Assembly: GCF_020618775.1 (NCBI RefSeq)
Contig: NZ_JAESVB010000003.1
Coordinates: 310,001 to 374,000 of the forward strand
Source of the DNA: Acidisoma silvae
GTDB taxonomy: Bacteria > Pseudomonadota > Alphaproteobacteria > Acetobacterales > Acetobacteraceae
DNA: 64,000 nt
Direction: 5' to 3'
Shown here piece by piece: positions 29,883 through 39,404 of this stretch. Under the pieces are notes generated by a model that worked only from the letters and a program-made list of their open reading frames with translations, made no database searches and had not been told where the DNA came from. The translations under genes were made by a program, and so were the position numbers. How positions within the stretch are numbered: the stretch's first letter is position 1; each line of letters starts with the position of its first letter.

Positions 29883-31754
29883 TTACCGCCGCTCGACCTG
29901 GGACACGTCGCGCACCGCGCCACGCGAGGCCGAGGTCGTCATCGCCGCATAGGCGCGCAGCGCGGGGGAAACCACGCGATCGCGACCTTCCGGCTTCCAG
30001 CCGGCGGCACCCTTGGCTTCCATGGCGATACGGCGCAGGCCCAGTTCCTCATCCGTCAGCGCCACGCGCAGGATGCGGTTGGGAATGTCGATTTCGATGA
30101 TATCGCCGTTCTGCACCAGACCGACCGCGCCGCCTTCGGCGGCTTCGGGGGACATATGACCGATGGACAGGCCCGCCGTCCCGCCTGAGAAGCGACCGTC
30201 GGTGATCAGCGCGCAGGCTTTGCCCAGGCCTTTCGACTTCAGATAGCTGGTCGGATAAAGCATTTCCTGCATGCCGGGGCCGCCCTTGGGGCCTTCGTAG
30301 CGGATCAGCACCACTTCGCCGGCCTTCACTTCGTCACCCAGAATGCCACGCACGGCGTCATCCTGGCTTTCGAAGATATGCGCGGGACCGGAGAAGACGA
30401 GGTTGGACGCATCAACGCCCGCCGTCTTCACGATGGCCCCTTCCGTCGCGATATTGCCAAACAGCACGGCCAGACCGCCATCCTTGCTGAAGGCATTCTC
30501 GACATTGCGAATGACACCCTTTTCGCGGTCTGTATCCAATTCCGCAAAGCGGCGATCCTGGCTGAAGGCTTCCACCGTGCGCACGCCACCGGGCGCCGCG
30601 CGATACAGCGTGCCGGTAGTGCCATTGGGGTCCGCGCCCACCACATCCCATTGCTCAAGCGCCGCGCCCATGCTGGTGCTGTGAACGGTCGGCAGATCGG
30701 TATGGATCAGTCCGGCGCGGTTGAGTTCCGACAGCAGCGCCATGATGCCGCCGGCGCGATGCACGTCTTCCATATGGACGCTCATCACGGAGGGCGAGAC
30801 CTTGCAGAGGTTTGGCACGCGGCGGGACAGCCGGTCGATATCGGCCATGGTGAAGGGCAGTTCGGCTTCCTGCGCGGCGGCAAGAAGATGCAGCACGGTA
30901 TTGGTCGACCCGCCCATGGCGATATCCAGCGACATCGCATTCTCGAAAGCTTTGAAGCTCGCGATATTGCGCGGCAGGGCCGAGGCATCATCCTGCTCGT
31001 ACCAGCGGCGGGCAAGGTCAACGATGGTCCAGCCGGCTTCCACGAACAGCTTGCGGCGATCGGCGTGCGTTGCCAGCAGGCTGCCATTGCCGGGCAGCGA
31101 CAGGCCCAAAGCTTCCGTCAGGCAGTTCATGGAATTGGCGGTGAACATGCCGGAGCAGGAGCCGCAGGTCGGGCAGGCCGAGCGTTCCTGCACTTCGGCA
31201 TCGGCATCCGAAACATGCGGATCGGCGGCCGCGACCATGGCCGTGATGAGGTCGGCGCGTTTCTCGACCACAGCACCGCCGGTGCCGTCGGCCTTGATCT
31301 TCCCGGCTTCCATAGGGCCGCCGGAGACGAAGATGGCCGGAATATTGAGCCGCATCGCGGCCATCAGCATGCCGGGCGTGATCTTGTCGCAGTTGGAAAT
31401 GCAGACCAGAGCATCGGCGCAATGGGCCTGCACCATATATTCCACCGCATCCGCGATCAGCTCGCGCGAGGGCAGGCTGTAGAGCATGCCGGAATGCCCC
31501 ATGGCGATGCCGTCATCGACCGCGATGGTATTGAATTCCTTGGCGACGCCGCCAGCCTTCTGCACTTCCCCGGCAACGAGCTGGCCAAGATCCTTCAGAT
31601 GGACATGGCCAGGGACAAACTGGGTGAAGGAATTGGCGATAGCGATAATCGGCTTGCCGAAATCGCTGTCGCCCATGCCTGTCGCCCGCCACAGCGCACG
31701 CGCGCCGGCCATGTTGCGGCCATGAGTGGAAGTGCGGGAACGATAGGCGGGCAT
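29883..31754 (-). CDS. ilvD: dihydroxy-acid dehydratase
   Basis: Iron-sulfur dehydratase of valine, leucine and isoleucine synthesis. The 623-residue protein has [20 protein letters not shown], the cluster cysteines in [19 protein letters not shown] and [19 protein letters not shown], and the substrate/metal region [17 protein letters not shown]. The C-terminal half has [15 protein letters not shown] and [20 protein letters not shown]. Slightly longer than the 610-residue norm. A GTCACA/TGTGAC everted repeat lies about 40 bp upstream (31791-31810) but its meaning is unclear. Monocistronic with its own terminator. Confidence 0.96.
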   Translation of the reverse strand: MPAYRSRTSTHGRNMAGARALWRATGMGDSDFGKPIIAIANSFTQFVPGHVHLKDLGQLVAGEVQKAGGVAKEFNTIAVDDGIAMGHSGMLYSLPSRELIADAVEYMVQAHCADALVCISNCDKITPGMLMAAMRLNIPAIFVSGGPMEAGKIKADGTGGAVVEKRADLITAMVAAADPHVSDADAEVQERSACPTCGSCSGMFTANSMNCLTEALGLSLPGNGSLLATHADRRKLFVEAGWTIVDLARRWYEQDDASALPRNIASFKAFENAMSLDIAMGGSTNTVLHLLAAAQEAELPFTMADIDRLSRRVPNLCKVSPSVMSVHMEDVHRAGGIMALLSELNRAGLIHTDLPTVHSTSMGAALEQWDVVGADPNGTTGTLYRAAPGGVRTVEAFSQDRRFAELDTDREKGVIRNVENAFSKDGGLAVLFGNIATEGAIVKTAGVDASNLVFSGPAHIFESQDDAVRGILGDEVKAGEVVLIRYEGPKGGPGMQEMLYPTSYLKSKGLGKACALITDGRFSGGTAGLSIGHMSPEAAEGGAVGLVQNGDIIEIDIPNRILRVALTDEELGLRRIAMEAKGAAGWKPEGRDRVVSPALRAYAAMTTSASRGAVRDVSQVERR

Positions 31755-31919
31755 AGCGCAATCCTTACTGAAGCGGCGTCATTCCGTGGCGTCACATTGC
31801 CATTTGTGACCTAAAATACGCCGTTCCGCATTATTTTGCGACCCGTCTGGCCTGCCGTCTTGGAATTTCTGATCTCTGCCCAGGGCGTGAGAGGCCCCAA
31901 TGCACGCCACCGGGAATGA

Positions 31920-32150
31920 TTACGGGCGCAGGCTCACATGCTCGTCCTCCAGGGAGAAGCCGACCTTCAGCGTGACCTGATAGTAGGCCACCTTGCCGTT
32001 CTCCACCTGCCCGCGTGTCTCGATGACTTCGAACCAGCGGATATGGCGGATGGTGCTGGACGCCTTGGCGATGGCGGATTGGATGGCGTCTTCAACGCTG
32101 CTGGGCGACGAGCCGACGACTTCGATCAGCCGATAAACATGGTCGGTCAT
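31920..32150 (-). CDS. dodecin flavin-binding protein
   Basis: Small beta-alpha-beta-beta protein (76 residues from ATG 32150) forming dodecamers that store flavin. It shows VYRLIEVVGSSPSSVEDAIQ, AIAKASSTIRHIRWFEVIET with the flavin-stacking Trp, and YYQVTLKVGFSLED. Length and motif order match the family. It is divergent from the glutamine-synthetase-like gene, with 132 bp between starts. Confidence 0.93.
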   Translation of the reverse strand: MTDHVYRLIEVVGSSPSSVEDAIQSAIAKASSTIRHIRWFEVIETRGQVENGKVAYYQVTLKVGFSLEDEHVSLRP

Positions 32151-32282
32151 GAACCGTTCCCTTCTGTGTCTGAGTGCTTGATGTTGGTGGCGCGGTGCAA
32201 AGCTCAAGCGGTCAACACACTGCCTTTACCCGCCTGCCCTCTCGCTTCATCATCCGCCAAAGCAGAAGAGGGGAGCATCTCC

Positions 32283-33590
32283 ATGCATCAGGAAGAACTG
32301 GTTTTCGTCGGCATTTGCGATCTGGCGGGCCTCGTCCGTGGCAAGGCTTTCCCGGCCGTGGAACTGGACCAGCGTCTGAGCCAGGGCATGGGCATGACGG
32401 GCTCCAACATCATGATTTCTGCTTTCGGCACCATCTTCTCTTCGCCCTTCGGCACCAAAGGCGATCTGGTGATGAAGCCGGACCCGACGACTGGCGTGCT
32501 GGTGCCGTTCGACGGCGCGGCGGCCGAGCGATTCTATATCGGCGATCTCCAGGAACTGGACGGCGCGCCCTGGTCCTGCTGCCCGCGTGACTTTCTGCGC
32601 CGGGGCCTGGCCGCCCTGGAGCACGAGGCCGGGTTGCGGCTGAAAGGCGCCTTCGAGCAGGAATTCGTCCATCTCGGCATCGAGGACCGGCCAGGCGATG
32701 CCTATTCACTGAGTTCCTTCCGCCGGCAGGGGATATTCGGCGAAAGCGTTGTCGGCGCCCTGCGCGCGGCCGGCATCACGCCCGACAGTTTCCTGCCGGA
32801 ATATGCGCCGCGCCAGTTCGAGGTGACGGTGAAGCCGACCTACGGCATGCGTATCGCCGATGAAGCGGTCATCACCCGCGAGATTCTGCGTGCTGTGGCT
32901 GAGCGCAGCGGCCATCGCGTGACGCTGGCGCCCGTTATGGCGCCGGACGGCGTCGGCAGCGGCACGCATATCCATTTCAGCCTGTGGGACAAGGACGGCA
33001 AGCCGGCGTCCCGCGACGTGGCCGGCCCCTATGGCATTTCCGCGCGCATGGCGCCCTTCGTGGCGGGCGTGCTGCATCACCTGCCGGCGCTGACGGCCGT
33101 GACTGCACCGTCCGTCGCCTCCTATTACCGGTTGCAGCCTGACCGCTGGGCGCCGGTCTGGGCTTTCTTGGGCAGCCAGGACCGCGGCGCGGCGCTCCGC
33201 GTGGCGCCGCTCTTCCAAGGCGCGGAGGATCGCGCCGACCGTCAGTTCAATATCGAATTCCGCGTCGGTGACGCGACCGCCTGCCCCTATATGGCGCTGG
33301 GCGCCATCGTCCATGCCGGTCTCGACGGCATTCGGAAGAACATGGCCTTGCCGGCGGAATTGCCGGATTTCTGGCAGATGCCGGAAACGGCGCGGGCGGA
33401 AGCCGGTGTGCGCACCCTGCCCCGCTCGCTGGATGACGCTCTGGACCTGCTGGAAGCGACTGACGCGGCAAAGGACTGGTTCGGGGAGCCATTGCTCTCC
33501 GCCTATCTCGAATTCAAACGCTCGGAAATCCGCGCGCTCGACGCGCTGGAGCCGTCCGATATCTGCGACCGCTACGCCGCCATCTACTGA
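32283..33590 (+). CDS. glutamine synthetase-like ligase
   Basis: ATP-dependent gamma-glutamyl ligase family, 435 residues from ATG 32283 with GGGGAG upstream. Visible GS motifs are the metal-binding EQEF in LKGAFEQEFVHLG, the GSGTHIHFSLWDKDGKP loop, SYYRLQPDRWAPVWAF and the NIEFRVGDATACPYM segment with the glutamate-side Arg. It diverges from nitrogen-assimilation GlnA in the N-terminus and lacks the adenylylation Tyr loop, so it may glutamylate an amine, as PuuA or GlnT do. It is nine bases upstream of a cysteine hydrolase, and they probably form one catabolic operon. Substrate unknown. Confidence 0.85.
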   Translation: MHQEELVFVGICDLAGLVRGKAFPAVELDQRLSQGMGMTGSNIMISAFGTIFSSPFGTKGDLVMKPDPTTGVLVPFDGAAAERFYIGDLQELDGAPWSCCPRDFLRRGLAALEHEAGLRLKGAFEQEFVHLGIEDRPGDAYSLSSFRRQGIFGESVVGALRAAGITPDSFLPEYAPRQFEVTVKPTYGMRIADEAVITREILRAVAERSGHRVTLAPVMAPDGVGSGTHIHFSLWDKDGKPASRDVAGPYGISARMAPFVAGVLHHLPALTAVTAPSVASYYRLQPDRWAPVWAFLGSQDRGAALRVAPLFQGAEDRADRQFNIEFRVGDATACPYMALGAIVHAGLDGIRKNMALPAELPDFWQMPETARAEAGVRTLPRSLDDALDLLEATDAAKDWFGEPLLSAYLEFKRSEIRALDALEPSDICDRYAAIY

Positions 33591-33599
33591 GGATTTGCC

Positions 33600-34253
33600 A
33601 TGAAGGACTTCAAACTCAGCCGCGACGTGCCGGTGGTGCGGGGCGAAACCGCGCTGCTGCTCATCGATACGCAGAATTATACCATGCCGGGCGGCGGTGA
33701 ATATATCGGTCTCGACCCGGCGGAGATCGACCGCAAATACGGCTATTTTTTCCGCGAGATGGAAAGCCGGGGAATCCCGAATATGCAGCGCCTGCAGGCG
33801 GCGTCGCGGCAGGCGGGTATCGAGATTATCTATACGGTGATCGAAAGCCTGACCCAGGACGGCCGCGACATAGGCCTGGACTATAAGATCAGCGGGCTGT
33901 TCTGCCCCAAGGGCTCACGCGACGCGCAGGTTCTGGACGCGCTGAAGCCATTGCCGGATGAGATCATCATTCCGAAAACCTCTTCTTCCGTCTTCATCTC
34001 CACCAATATCGACTATGTGCTGCGTAATCTCGGCGTGCGCTACCTGATCATCGTCGGGGCCTTGACCGATCAATGTGTCGATTCCGCCGTGCGCGATGCC
34101 TGCGATCTCGGCTATCTGGTGACGCTGCCGACGGACGCCTGCGTCACGCAAAGTGCCGAACGGCATGAGACATCGCTTGCGAATAACAAAGGCTATTGCC
34201 GGCAGGTGACGACGGCGGCGCTGGTGGCCGAAATTGCCGCCTTGGCAGGCTAA
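33600..34253 (+). CDS. isochorismatase-family cysteine hydrolase
   Basis: 217-residue alpha/beta hydrolase of the isochorismatase/nicotinamidase fold. The catalytic triad is visible: Asp in ALLLIDTQNYTM, Lys in EIIIPKTSSSVF, and Cys in VGALTDQCVDSAVRDACDLG. Families with this triad hydrolyse amides such as ureidoacrylate, N-carbamoylsarcosine or nicotinamide; the specific amide is not evident. Likely co-transcribed with the glutamine-synthetase-like gene, perhaps splitting a gamma-glutamylated or carbamoylated product. Its stop overlaps the convergent PIG-L stop (CTAA). Confidence 0.85.
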   Translation: MKDFKLSRDVPVVRGETALLLIDTQNYTMPGGGEYIGLDPAEIDRKYGYFFREMESRGIPNMQRLQAASRQAGIEIIYTVIESLTQDGRDIGLDYKISGLFCPKGSRDAQVLDALKPLPDEIIIPKTSSSVFISTNIDYVLRNLGVRYLIIVGALTDQCVDSAVRDACDLGYLVTLPTDACVTQSAERHETSLANNKGYCRQVTTAALVAEIAALAG

Positions 34254-35026
34254 GCCCGAACCGTCCAAACGCGCTCAGAAGGAAAGCGGCCGCCGACACC
34301 ATAGGTATAGGCGCGGACCTCATTGACCATGGCCTCGTCACTGCCGAACAGTTCCTCGATCTGGCTGGCATAGCAGCGCGCGACGGCGAGGCGATGGCCG
34401 ATATCGATCGGCGTGACGGACGGCACGGCGTCCCATCGAAAAAAAGCCATTGTCTCGGCAAGATTTCCAGGCCGTTCCTTCGGGAATCGGCCGGCGGCAT
34501 AAGGCCATTCCTCGTAAAGCCGCAATTCCAGGGCTTCCCGTGCGGCAATACGCTGGGCGGCAGCGATGACGGCCTGATGATCGACATGCCGGCCAAGACC
34601 GATAGGCGCATAGATCACCTCGGCGCCGAAATCCCGGGCCTGGTTCAAGACGATTATTGCGATTGTATCGACAATCCTGTCCTGCGCTTCATCCAGGCTG
34701 CGGAACATGGCAGTGCGGTCCGGATAAAGCACGTCTCCGCTTGCATCACGCCGGTAGATCGCTTCCAGCAGCCCCTCGTGATGGACATCGATCCCCATCA
34801 GCGCGCAGGTCAGTCGGTCTTCCTCGCGGCGCGCGACATAGGGCTGCTCGCCACGTTCCCAGACTGCGTGAAACCGCTGCGCCAAGCATGACAGCGGTCC
34901 GGTTCCGTCACCGGTAAACACGGTGACGACGCGCACGGCCTCGCCCGCCGCCAGTTGTGACGCAATCAGGCCTGCGCAGCTCAACGGAACGTCATCCAGA
35001 TGCGGGGACAGATACAAATGCTTCAT
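34250..35026 (-). CDS. PIG-L/LmbE-family deacetylase
   Basis: Zinc-dependent N-deacetylase family, 258 residues. The N-terminal motif is YLSPHLDDVPLSCAG (PHxDD; usually PHPDD) and the third zinc ligand is in GLGRHVDHQAVIAAAQR. Family members act on N-acetylglucosaminyl lipids, mycothiol precursors and other sugars or antibiotics. Nothing nearby fixes the substrate; the gene is convergent with the cysteine hydrolase and divergent from osmC. Confidence 0.85.
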   Translation of the reverse strand: MKHLYLSPHLDDVPLSCAGLIASQLAAGEAVRVVTVFTGDGTGPLSCLAQRFHAVWERGEQPYVARREEDRLTCALMGIDVHHEGLLEAIYRRDASGDVLYPDRTAMFRSLDEAQDRIVDTIAIIVLNQARDFGAEVIYAPIGLGRHVDHQAVIAAAQRIAAREALELRLYEEWPYAAGRFPKERPGNLAETMAFFRWDAVPSVTPIDIGHRLAVARCYASQIEELFGSDEAMVNEVRAYTYGVGGRFPSERVWTVRA

Positions 35027-35238
35027 GTCGGCCTCATGATCATCACGGCTTAGAGCGCCCTCTACAGTGGCGTTGCCTGCGCTTTTCCGCCATGCTTCGC
35101 TCGGCCGCTGCGCAGCCTTCCCGCCCGGATTGTGAAGCCGGATTGCCTTGTAGGGAAGGCAGGTCAGTCTACCTCCACACCAGTCCGGCCTGCGACGAAG
35201 TCTACGGACGGATCGGCATAACGAAAAGGATGAGACGC

Positions 35239-35664
35239 ATGAAAACGACTGGTTCGGCTGTCTGGGAAGGCGGCATTAAGGACGGCAAGGGCGCCATCTC
35301 CACCAAAAGCGGCGCGCTCAGCGCCTATCCCTATGGTTTTGCCAGCCGCTTCGAAGGCAAGCCCGGCACCAATCCGGAAGAGCTGATCGGCGCGGCCCAT
35401 TCCGGCTGTTTCACCATGGCGCTGTCGCTCATTCTGGGCGAAGCCGGTTTGAAGGCCAGCCATATGGAAACGACCGCCGAGGTTACGCTCGACAAGGATG
35501 GTGAGGGATTTTCCATCACCGCCGTGCATCTAACGCTGCGGGCGACCGTGCCGGGCGCCACGCCGGAAAAGTTCACGGAACTGACCAATATGGCCAAGGC
35601 CGGTTGCCCGGTCTCCAAACTGCTAAAGGCCGAGATTACGCTGGACGCGCAACTGGTCGATTGA
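35239..35664 (+). CDS. osmC: OsmC-type organic hydroperoxide peroxidase
   Basis: Thiol peroxidase of about 141 residues. The ATG at 35239 has AAGGA eight bases upstream and gives the normal start MKTTGSAVWEGG. The two redox cysteines lie in LIGAAHSGCFTMALSLIL and MAKAGCPVSKLLKAEI. The SRFEGKPGTNPEELIGAA segment is typical of OsmC rather than Ohr. A 212-bp upstream region separates it from the PIG-L gene; it contains only a small hairpin (35144-35161). Confidence 0.92.
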   Translation: MKTTGSAVWEGGIKDGKGAISTKSGALSAYPYGFASRFEGKPGTNPEELIGAAHSGCFTMALSLILGEAGLKASHMETTAEVTLDKDGEGFSITAVHLTLRATVPGATPEKFTELTNMAKAGCPVSKLLKAEITLDAQLVD

Positions 35665-35674
35665 TTCGTCATAC

Positions 35675-35710
35675 AAAAATGAGGCGGGGACATAGCCCCC
35701 GCCTCATTTC
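35675..35710. terminator. bidirectional terminator between osmC and a small secreted-protein gene
   Basis: Perfect 13-bp stem AAATGAGGCGGGG/CCCCGCCTCATTT with a short loop and A/T runs on each side (35677-35689 with 35697-35709), located between convergent genes. Confidence 0.85.
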
Positions 35711-35731
35711 ACTGTCGCCAGATAGCAAGAA

Positions 35732-36031
35732 TCAATTGCCGGCAGCGGTGCCGCTGGCCTTGCCCATGCCTGAGCCCGTACCCGGCTGAGCGCCCGGCGG
35801 ATTGCCGCTGGCGTTATTCTGGCTGCCCGGCGCCATCATCTGATTCGACGATCCGCTCATCATCATCGTGCCGGACTGCGGCTTGGTCTTGGACGGCACC
35901 GGCACGGCATTGGTAGCCGGCGCGTTGGATGCGGCGCTGCTGCTGGTCGTGCTTTGCGCGAAAGCGCCGGTGGCGGCGAGCGGCGACAGAAGAAGCGCCG
36001 AGGAAAGAGCGATATAACCGATATTGCGCAT
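35732..36031 (-). CDS. small secreted low-complexity protein, function unknown
   Basis: 99 residues from ATG 36031. A signal peptide is clear: MRNIGYIALSSALLLSPLAA then ATGAFAQS with an AFA-Q cleavage site. The mature part is rich in Ser, Ala, Asn, Gly, Pro and Met (for example SGTMMMSGSSNQMMAPGSQ) with no recognisable domain. A methionine-rich secreted peptide could bind metal or be oxidised, but this is only a suggestion. No homologous family recognised. Confidence 0.6.
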   Translation of the reverse strand: MRNIGYIALSSALLLSPLAATGAFAQSTTSSSAASNAPATNAVPVPSKTKPQSGTMMMSGSSNQMMAPGSQNNASGNPPGAQPGTGSGMGKASGTAAGN

Positions 36032-36198
36032 GACGTGTTCCAATCTGATATGCGCGGCCGCATGGTTCGGCCGGCTTGCAACAAGACTTGGGAACGGTCA
36101 CGGGCGATTACCGCTCAATTATCCTTGTTGTCCAAAGACGGTGCCCTCACCTTTCCTCGATGATCCAGCTTGAACTTTTGACAATCGAGCGATGAATT

Positions 36199-37329
36199 TC
36201 ACAAACTCTTCCGGTTGACAAAGACCAGACAGACCGGTGTGCCGATTGAATATCGTTCAGTCACCAAAAAGAGTTCGCCTGTTTCGCTGTTGATTTCATA
36301 AACCGCCAGATTGTCGCTGTCCTGGGTTGCAACGATCAGGAAGCGCCCGGCGGGGTCGATTGCGAAATCGCGTGGCGCCTTGCCGCAGGCGCTGTACCAG
36401 CCGATCACGCTCAATCTCTCCAAGCTATCCCGCAGGTCAATCGCGCAGAGCGAATCATGACCGCGATTGGACGCATAGGCGAAGCGGCCACTGGGATGGA
36501 TATGCACAGCGGCGGCGCTGCTGGTGCCGGTCCAAGCTTGCGGCAGAATGGACAGGCTGCCGCAACGCGTGATCGCATCCCCGGCCATATCATAGGAGAC
36601 CACGGTATTCGCCAGTTCGTGAATGACGAGAAAGCCCGATCCGTCGGGCAGAAAGGCGAGATGGCGGGGGAAACTGCCGGGCTCGGTGTCAAGTGACAGA
36701 TCGGGCGTCGGTGCAATGCCATCTTCCGTCAGGGGATAGCGGATCAGGCGGTCAAGCCCCGCGTCGCAGACAATGACACGGCGGCCGTCCGGCGTCGGCA
36801 CGGCCTGATGCAGATGTGGCCCTTCCTGGCGCTCGGGGTTTACGCTGCTTCCCTCATGCTGGATGACCTTGACCTGCCGTGTCGGCACGCGATCGGCGTC
36901 CAGCCGGATGGTGGCGAAGCGGCCACTCACATAATTGGCGACGAAAAGCTGCTGCTCGGCGTTGTCCAGGCTGAGATGGCAAGGCCAGCTGCCCTGGCTC
37001 GGCACGGATGCCAGATGCGTGAGGTTCCGCGCCTGGGTATCGAGTGCGAAGCAGTCGATTGCAGCGCCATCATCCTCGGCGCATTCCTGCACGCTATAAA
37101 GTCGCCTGGCATCGCGGGAGACCGTCAGCCAGGTGGGATTGGTGATGCCGCCGAAAGCCGGGCCATCGCTGATGCTGCCCGTCCGGCTATTGAAACCGAG
37201 CAGCTGGATGCCCGCTCCCCTGCCCGCCACATGCGGCAGGGTGGTTGTATAGGTGCCGACCACCAACAGCATATCGTTCTGATCTTGGGCCACGCTCTGC
37301 TCCGGGTCAGGCTTTTTGCAGCTCGACAT
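36199..37329 (-). CDS. lactonase-type beta-propeller (6-phosphogluconolactonase-like)
   Basis: 376 residues from ATG 37329, seven-bladed propeller lactonase of the Pgl/YbhE type. Signatures include LLVVGTYT, the blades with TNPTWLTVSRDARRLYSVQE, GSWPCHLSLDNAEQQLFVANY in two pieces, GPHLHQAVPTPDGRRVIVCD, SFPRHLAFLPDGSGFLVIHE and AVHIHPSGRFAYASNRGHDS. The start overlaps the preceding gene by 23 bp and has AGGA upstream; ATG 37272 is an alternative with no good ribosome site. It probably opens a sugar lactone made by the neighbouring dehydrogenase. Confidence 0.85.
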   Translation of the reverse strand: MSSCKKPDPEQSVAQDQNDMLLVVGTYTTTLPHVAGRGAGIQLLGFNSRTGSISDGPAFGGITNPTWLTVSRDARRLYSVQECAEDDGAAIDCFALDTQARNLTHLASVPSQGSWPCHLSLDNAEQQLFVANYVSGRFATIRLDADRVPTRQVKVIQHEGSSVNPERQEGPHLHQAVPTPDGRRVIVCDAGLDRLIRYPLTEDGIAPTPDLSLDTEPGSFPRHLAFLPDGSGFLVIHELANTVVSYDMAGDAITRCGSLSILPQAWTGTSSAAAVHIHPSGRFAYASNRGHDSLCAIDLRDSLERLSVIGWYSACGKAPRDFAIDPAGRFLIVATQDSDNLAVYEINSETGELFLVTERYSIGTPVCLVFVNRKSL

Positions 37330-38230
37330 AAAGATCGTCCTGCGGGTCATAGCCGAGCCAGGCCTGTGCTTCCTCCAGGCTCCACCCCATGTCGCGATTG
37401 CGCGAATTGCCGTTAACCAGAATGGCCGGACCCGGCCAGCCGACGGGATTGGCCGTCAGGCTTTTTTCGATCAGCTGCGCGAAATCCCGATTGGACAGCC
37501 ACATGGCGCGGAACCAGCGCAGCGCCGTTGCGCTGGCTGTGTCCAATCCCGCCTCGCTCGCAGCTCCGCCCGGCGTGCCGGAGTAATTGATGCCGCTGGC
37601 CTTGTTCTCGCCCCGCAGCACCCAGCCGATGCGGATGGTGACGGTCGTCATGCGGCCGCCCGATTCCGCCGCCAGCAGCGCCATGCAGCGCTCACCCATT
37701 AGTTTGGAGGCCGCATAGCCGGTGGAATCGACGGTTTCGATGCCATTAAACCAATGCGTGCCGGGCGCGGGCGGCAGGCGGGTGGTCAGCCCGCCTGGGC
37801 CGATCGTCTCAGCCAGCGGGGCATCCTTGTAGCCACCCATGACGTGGTTGGAGGAAAGGAAGACCGCCCGTTTCACGCCATGACGCAGGGCGGCCAGACC
37901 CAGCGCCTGGATCATATCGAAGGAGATGGCTGCCTCCTCCCAGGTCGCTTCCGGGATGGGGTTGGCTGCCGCGCAATGCAGCAGGCCCTCGATCCCCACC
38001 ATCGCCGCGTCGAGCGCAGGGGTGACGTGGCTGAGGTCGGTGCGGACCAAAGTCAGCTTCACCCGCGCGGCATCGGAAAATTGTGGATCCTCGTTTCCGA
38101 AGACCGTGCCGAGAATCCGCTCGCACCAGGGCGCGGCGCCCAGGGCTTCCACCGCCTTGCCGCCAAGATTACCGCCGGCGCCTGTCACCATGACCGAACG
38201 CGGCTTGCTGTATTGGGTGTGACCGTTCAT
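37307..38230 (-). CDS. NAD-dependent epimerase/dehydratase, uronate dehydrogenase-like
   Basis: Short-chain type reductase of 307 residues. Cofactor loop is VTGAGGNLGGKAVEAL, active site has LSSNHVMGGYK and the YxxxK pair in TGYAASKLMGERCMALL. The C-terminal part has NRDFAQLIEKSL and the end LGYDPQDD, as in uronate dehydrogenases that oxidise galacturonate or glucuronate to a lactone. The next gene is a lactonase, which fits an aldehyde-sugar oxidation pathway. Divergent GntR regulator probably controls both. Confidence 0.82.
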   Translation of the reverse strand: MNGHTQYSKPRSVMVTGAGGNLGGKAVEALGAAPWCERILGTVFGNEDPQFSDAARVKLTLVRTDLSHVTPALDAAMVGIEGLLHCAAANPIPEATWEEAAISFDMIQALGLAALRHGVKRAVFLSSNHVMGGYKDAPLAETIGPGGLTTRLPPAPGTHWFNGIETVDSTGYAASKLMGERCMALLAAESGGRMTTVTIRIGWVLRGENKASGINYSGTPGGAASEAGLDTASATALRWFRAMWLSNRDFAQLIEKSLTANPVGWPGPAILVNGNSRNRDMGWSLEEAQAWLGYDPQDDLYVELQKA

Positions 38231-38368
38231 GCGCGGGGCTCTCCTCTGCGATCCGGCCGCTGCCGCCGGATCTTAGACAGATCAGTGTCAGTCCTTGTCC
38301 AGGGCAGCTTAGGCGCAACCCCGCGTCTGGCAAAGACCGTCCCTGCGGTCTCATATGCTGAAGGTATT

Positions 38369-38386
38369 TAGTTGATAAAGCAACTA
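38369..38386. promoter_or_regulatory. candidate GntR operator
   Basis: Inverted repeat TAGTTG-ATAAAG-CAACTA (6-bp arms, 6-bp spacer) in the intergenic region between the divergent dehydrogenase and GntR genes, 88 bp upstream of the regulator ATG. Position suits a divergent operator, but the sequence does not match a known GntR consensus closely. Confidence 0.45.
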
Positions 38387-38474
38387 TTGGCCTCTGCCGT
38401 GAGCCATTCCGGTCAGGCGTGACGCCGGCCGGCGCTTGGCTTACAAGGCAGGGAACTCCTTCCAAGAGATAACC

Positions 38475-39200
38475 ATGACCCCAACCGGCCGGCCGCGCTC
38501 GCTGACAGACGTCGTTCTTGAACGTTTGCGCTATGGTATCGTATCCGGCCGGTTTCGATTGGGTGAGCTTTTGTCCGAGCGGATTCTGGCCGAGCAGTTC
38601 GGCGTCTCCAAATCGCCGGTGCGGGAAGCCCTGGGGCAGTTACGTTTGGAAGGCCTGGTGCGCATTGTGCCGCAGCGCGGTGCCTTTGTGTTCACACTGT
38701 CGTCTGACGGGGTGCGGCAATTATGCGAGTTTCGCAGAACCCTGGAAAAGACATCCTTTACCCTCGCCTTCGCGCGAGACCCGGCGGCGCTGGCGGATAG
38801 CCTGCAACGCTGCGTGACGGAGATGGAACAGGCGCGTGCGGCGGGCGACCAGCGCCGCTATCTCGATCTCGATTCCGCCTATCACAAGGCGAGCTTCGAT
38901 CTTTGTGGGAACCACTACATCGCCGACGCCTATGCCCTGCATGCCGGCAAGATCGCGGCACTGCGGACGCATCTGTCGACCAAACCGCTTCATATCGAGA
39001 AATCCTTCGTCGAACATGGCGAGATGGCAATGGCTGTCGCCACCCATGATCTGGCGTCCGTGCTGGCCATTCTGGACAGGCATATCGGGCGCAGCGAAAT
39101 GACCTATGAAGCGGGTGTCGCCGATATCGGCGCGGCTGATCAGGCGCCGATTGTCCCGCCCAAGCGCGGAAGGCGCCCGAAGGGGAAAACGGAAGTCTGA
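38475..39200 (+). CDS. GntR-family (FCD) transcriptional regulator
   Basis: 241 residues from ATG 38475. The N-terminal winged helix has ERLRYGIVSGRFRLGELLSE and the HTH motif LAEQFGVSKSPVREALGQLR, then GLVRIVPQRGAFV. The FCD ligand domain follows with metal-type residues in DSAYHKASFDLCGN and VEHGEMAMAVATHDL. The C-terminus ends in a basic KRGRRPKGK, similar to an AT-hook, which is not usual for this family. It likely responds to a sugar acid and controls the divergent lactone pathway. Confidence 0.87.
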   Translation: MTPTGRPRSLTDVVLERLRYGIVSGRFRLGELLSERILAEQFGVSKSPVREALGQLRLEGLVRIVPQRGAFVFTLSSDGVRQLCEFRRTLEKTSFTLAFARDPAALADSLQRCVTEMEQARAAGDQRRYLDLDSAYHKASFDLCGNHYIADAYALHAGKIAALRTHLSTKPLHIEKSFVEHGEMAMAVATHDLASVLAILDRHIGRSEMTYEAGVADIGAADQAPIVPPKRGRRPKGKTEV

Positions 39201-39354
39201 TCCGGACCATCCGGCGGCATATGGACGAGTTAGCCGCCCGCCGTTTAGGGCTATTTAATATATTCGAAATCAAAACATTTTTGCGGCTATCGCAAACAGG
39301 GCGCTAGGCTCAGCGCTTGAATCGCATTAGTCTCCCTTCAGAATAAAAAGACGC

Positions 39355-39366
39355 GACGATATCGTC
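39355..39366. promoter_or_regulatory. 12-bp palindrome before the first Hint protein gene
   Basis: Perfect palindrome GACGATATCGTC about 40 bp upstream of the start codon, downstream of an AT-rich stretch (39250-39350) that is unlike the GC-rich surroundings. Probably promoter region of the Hint gene; no regulator is identified. Confidence 0.35.
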
Positions 39367-39404
39367 CGCCAGCCTGTCGTCGTCTGCATTGGGGAGACGC
39401 GCCT

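Noticed and set aside
31791-31810. CRP-like site upstream of ilvD (GTCACA and TGTGAC)
   Set aside because: The half-sites are in everted order, opposite to the TGTGA-N6-TCACA arrangement.
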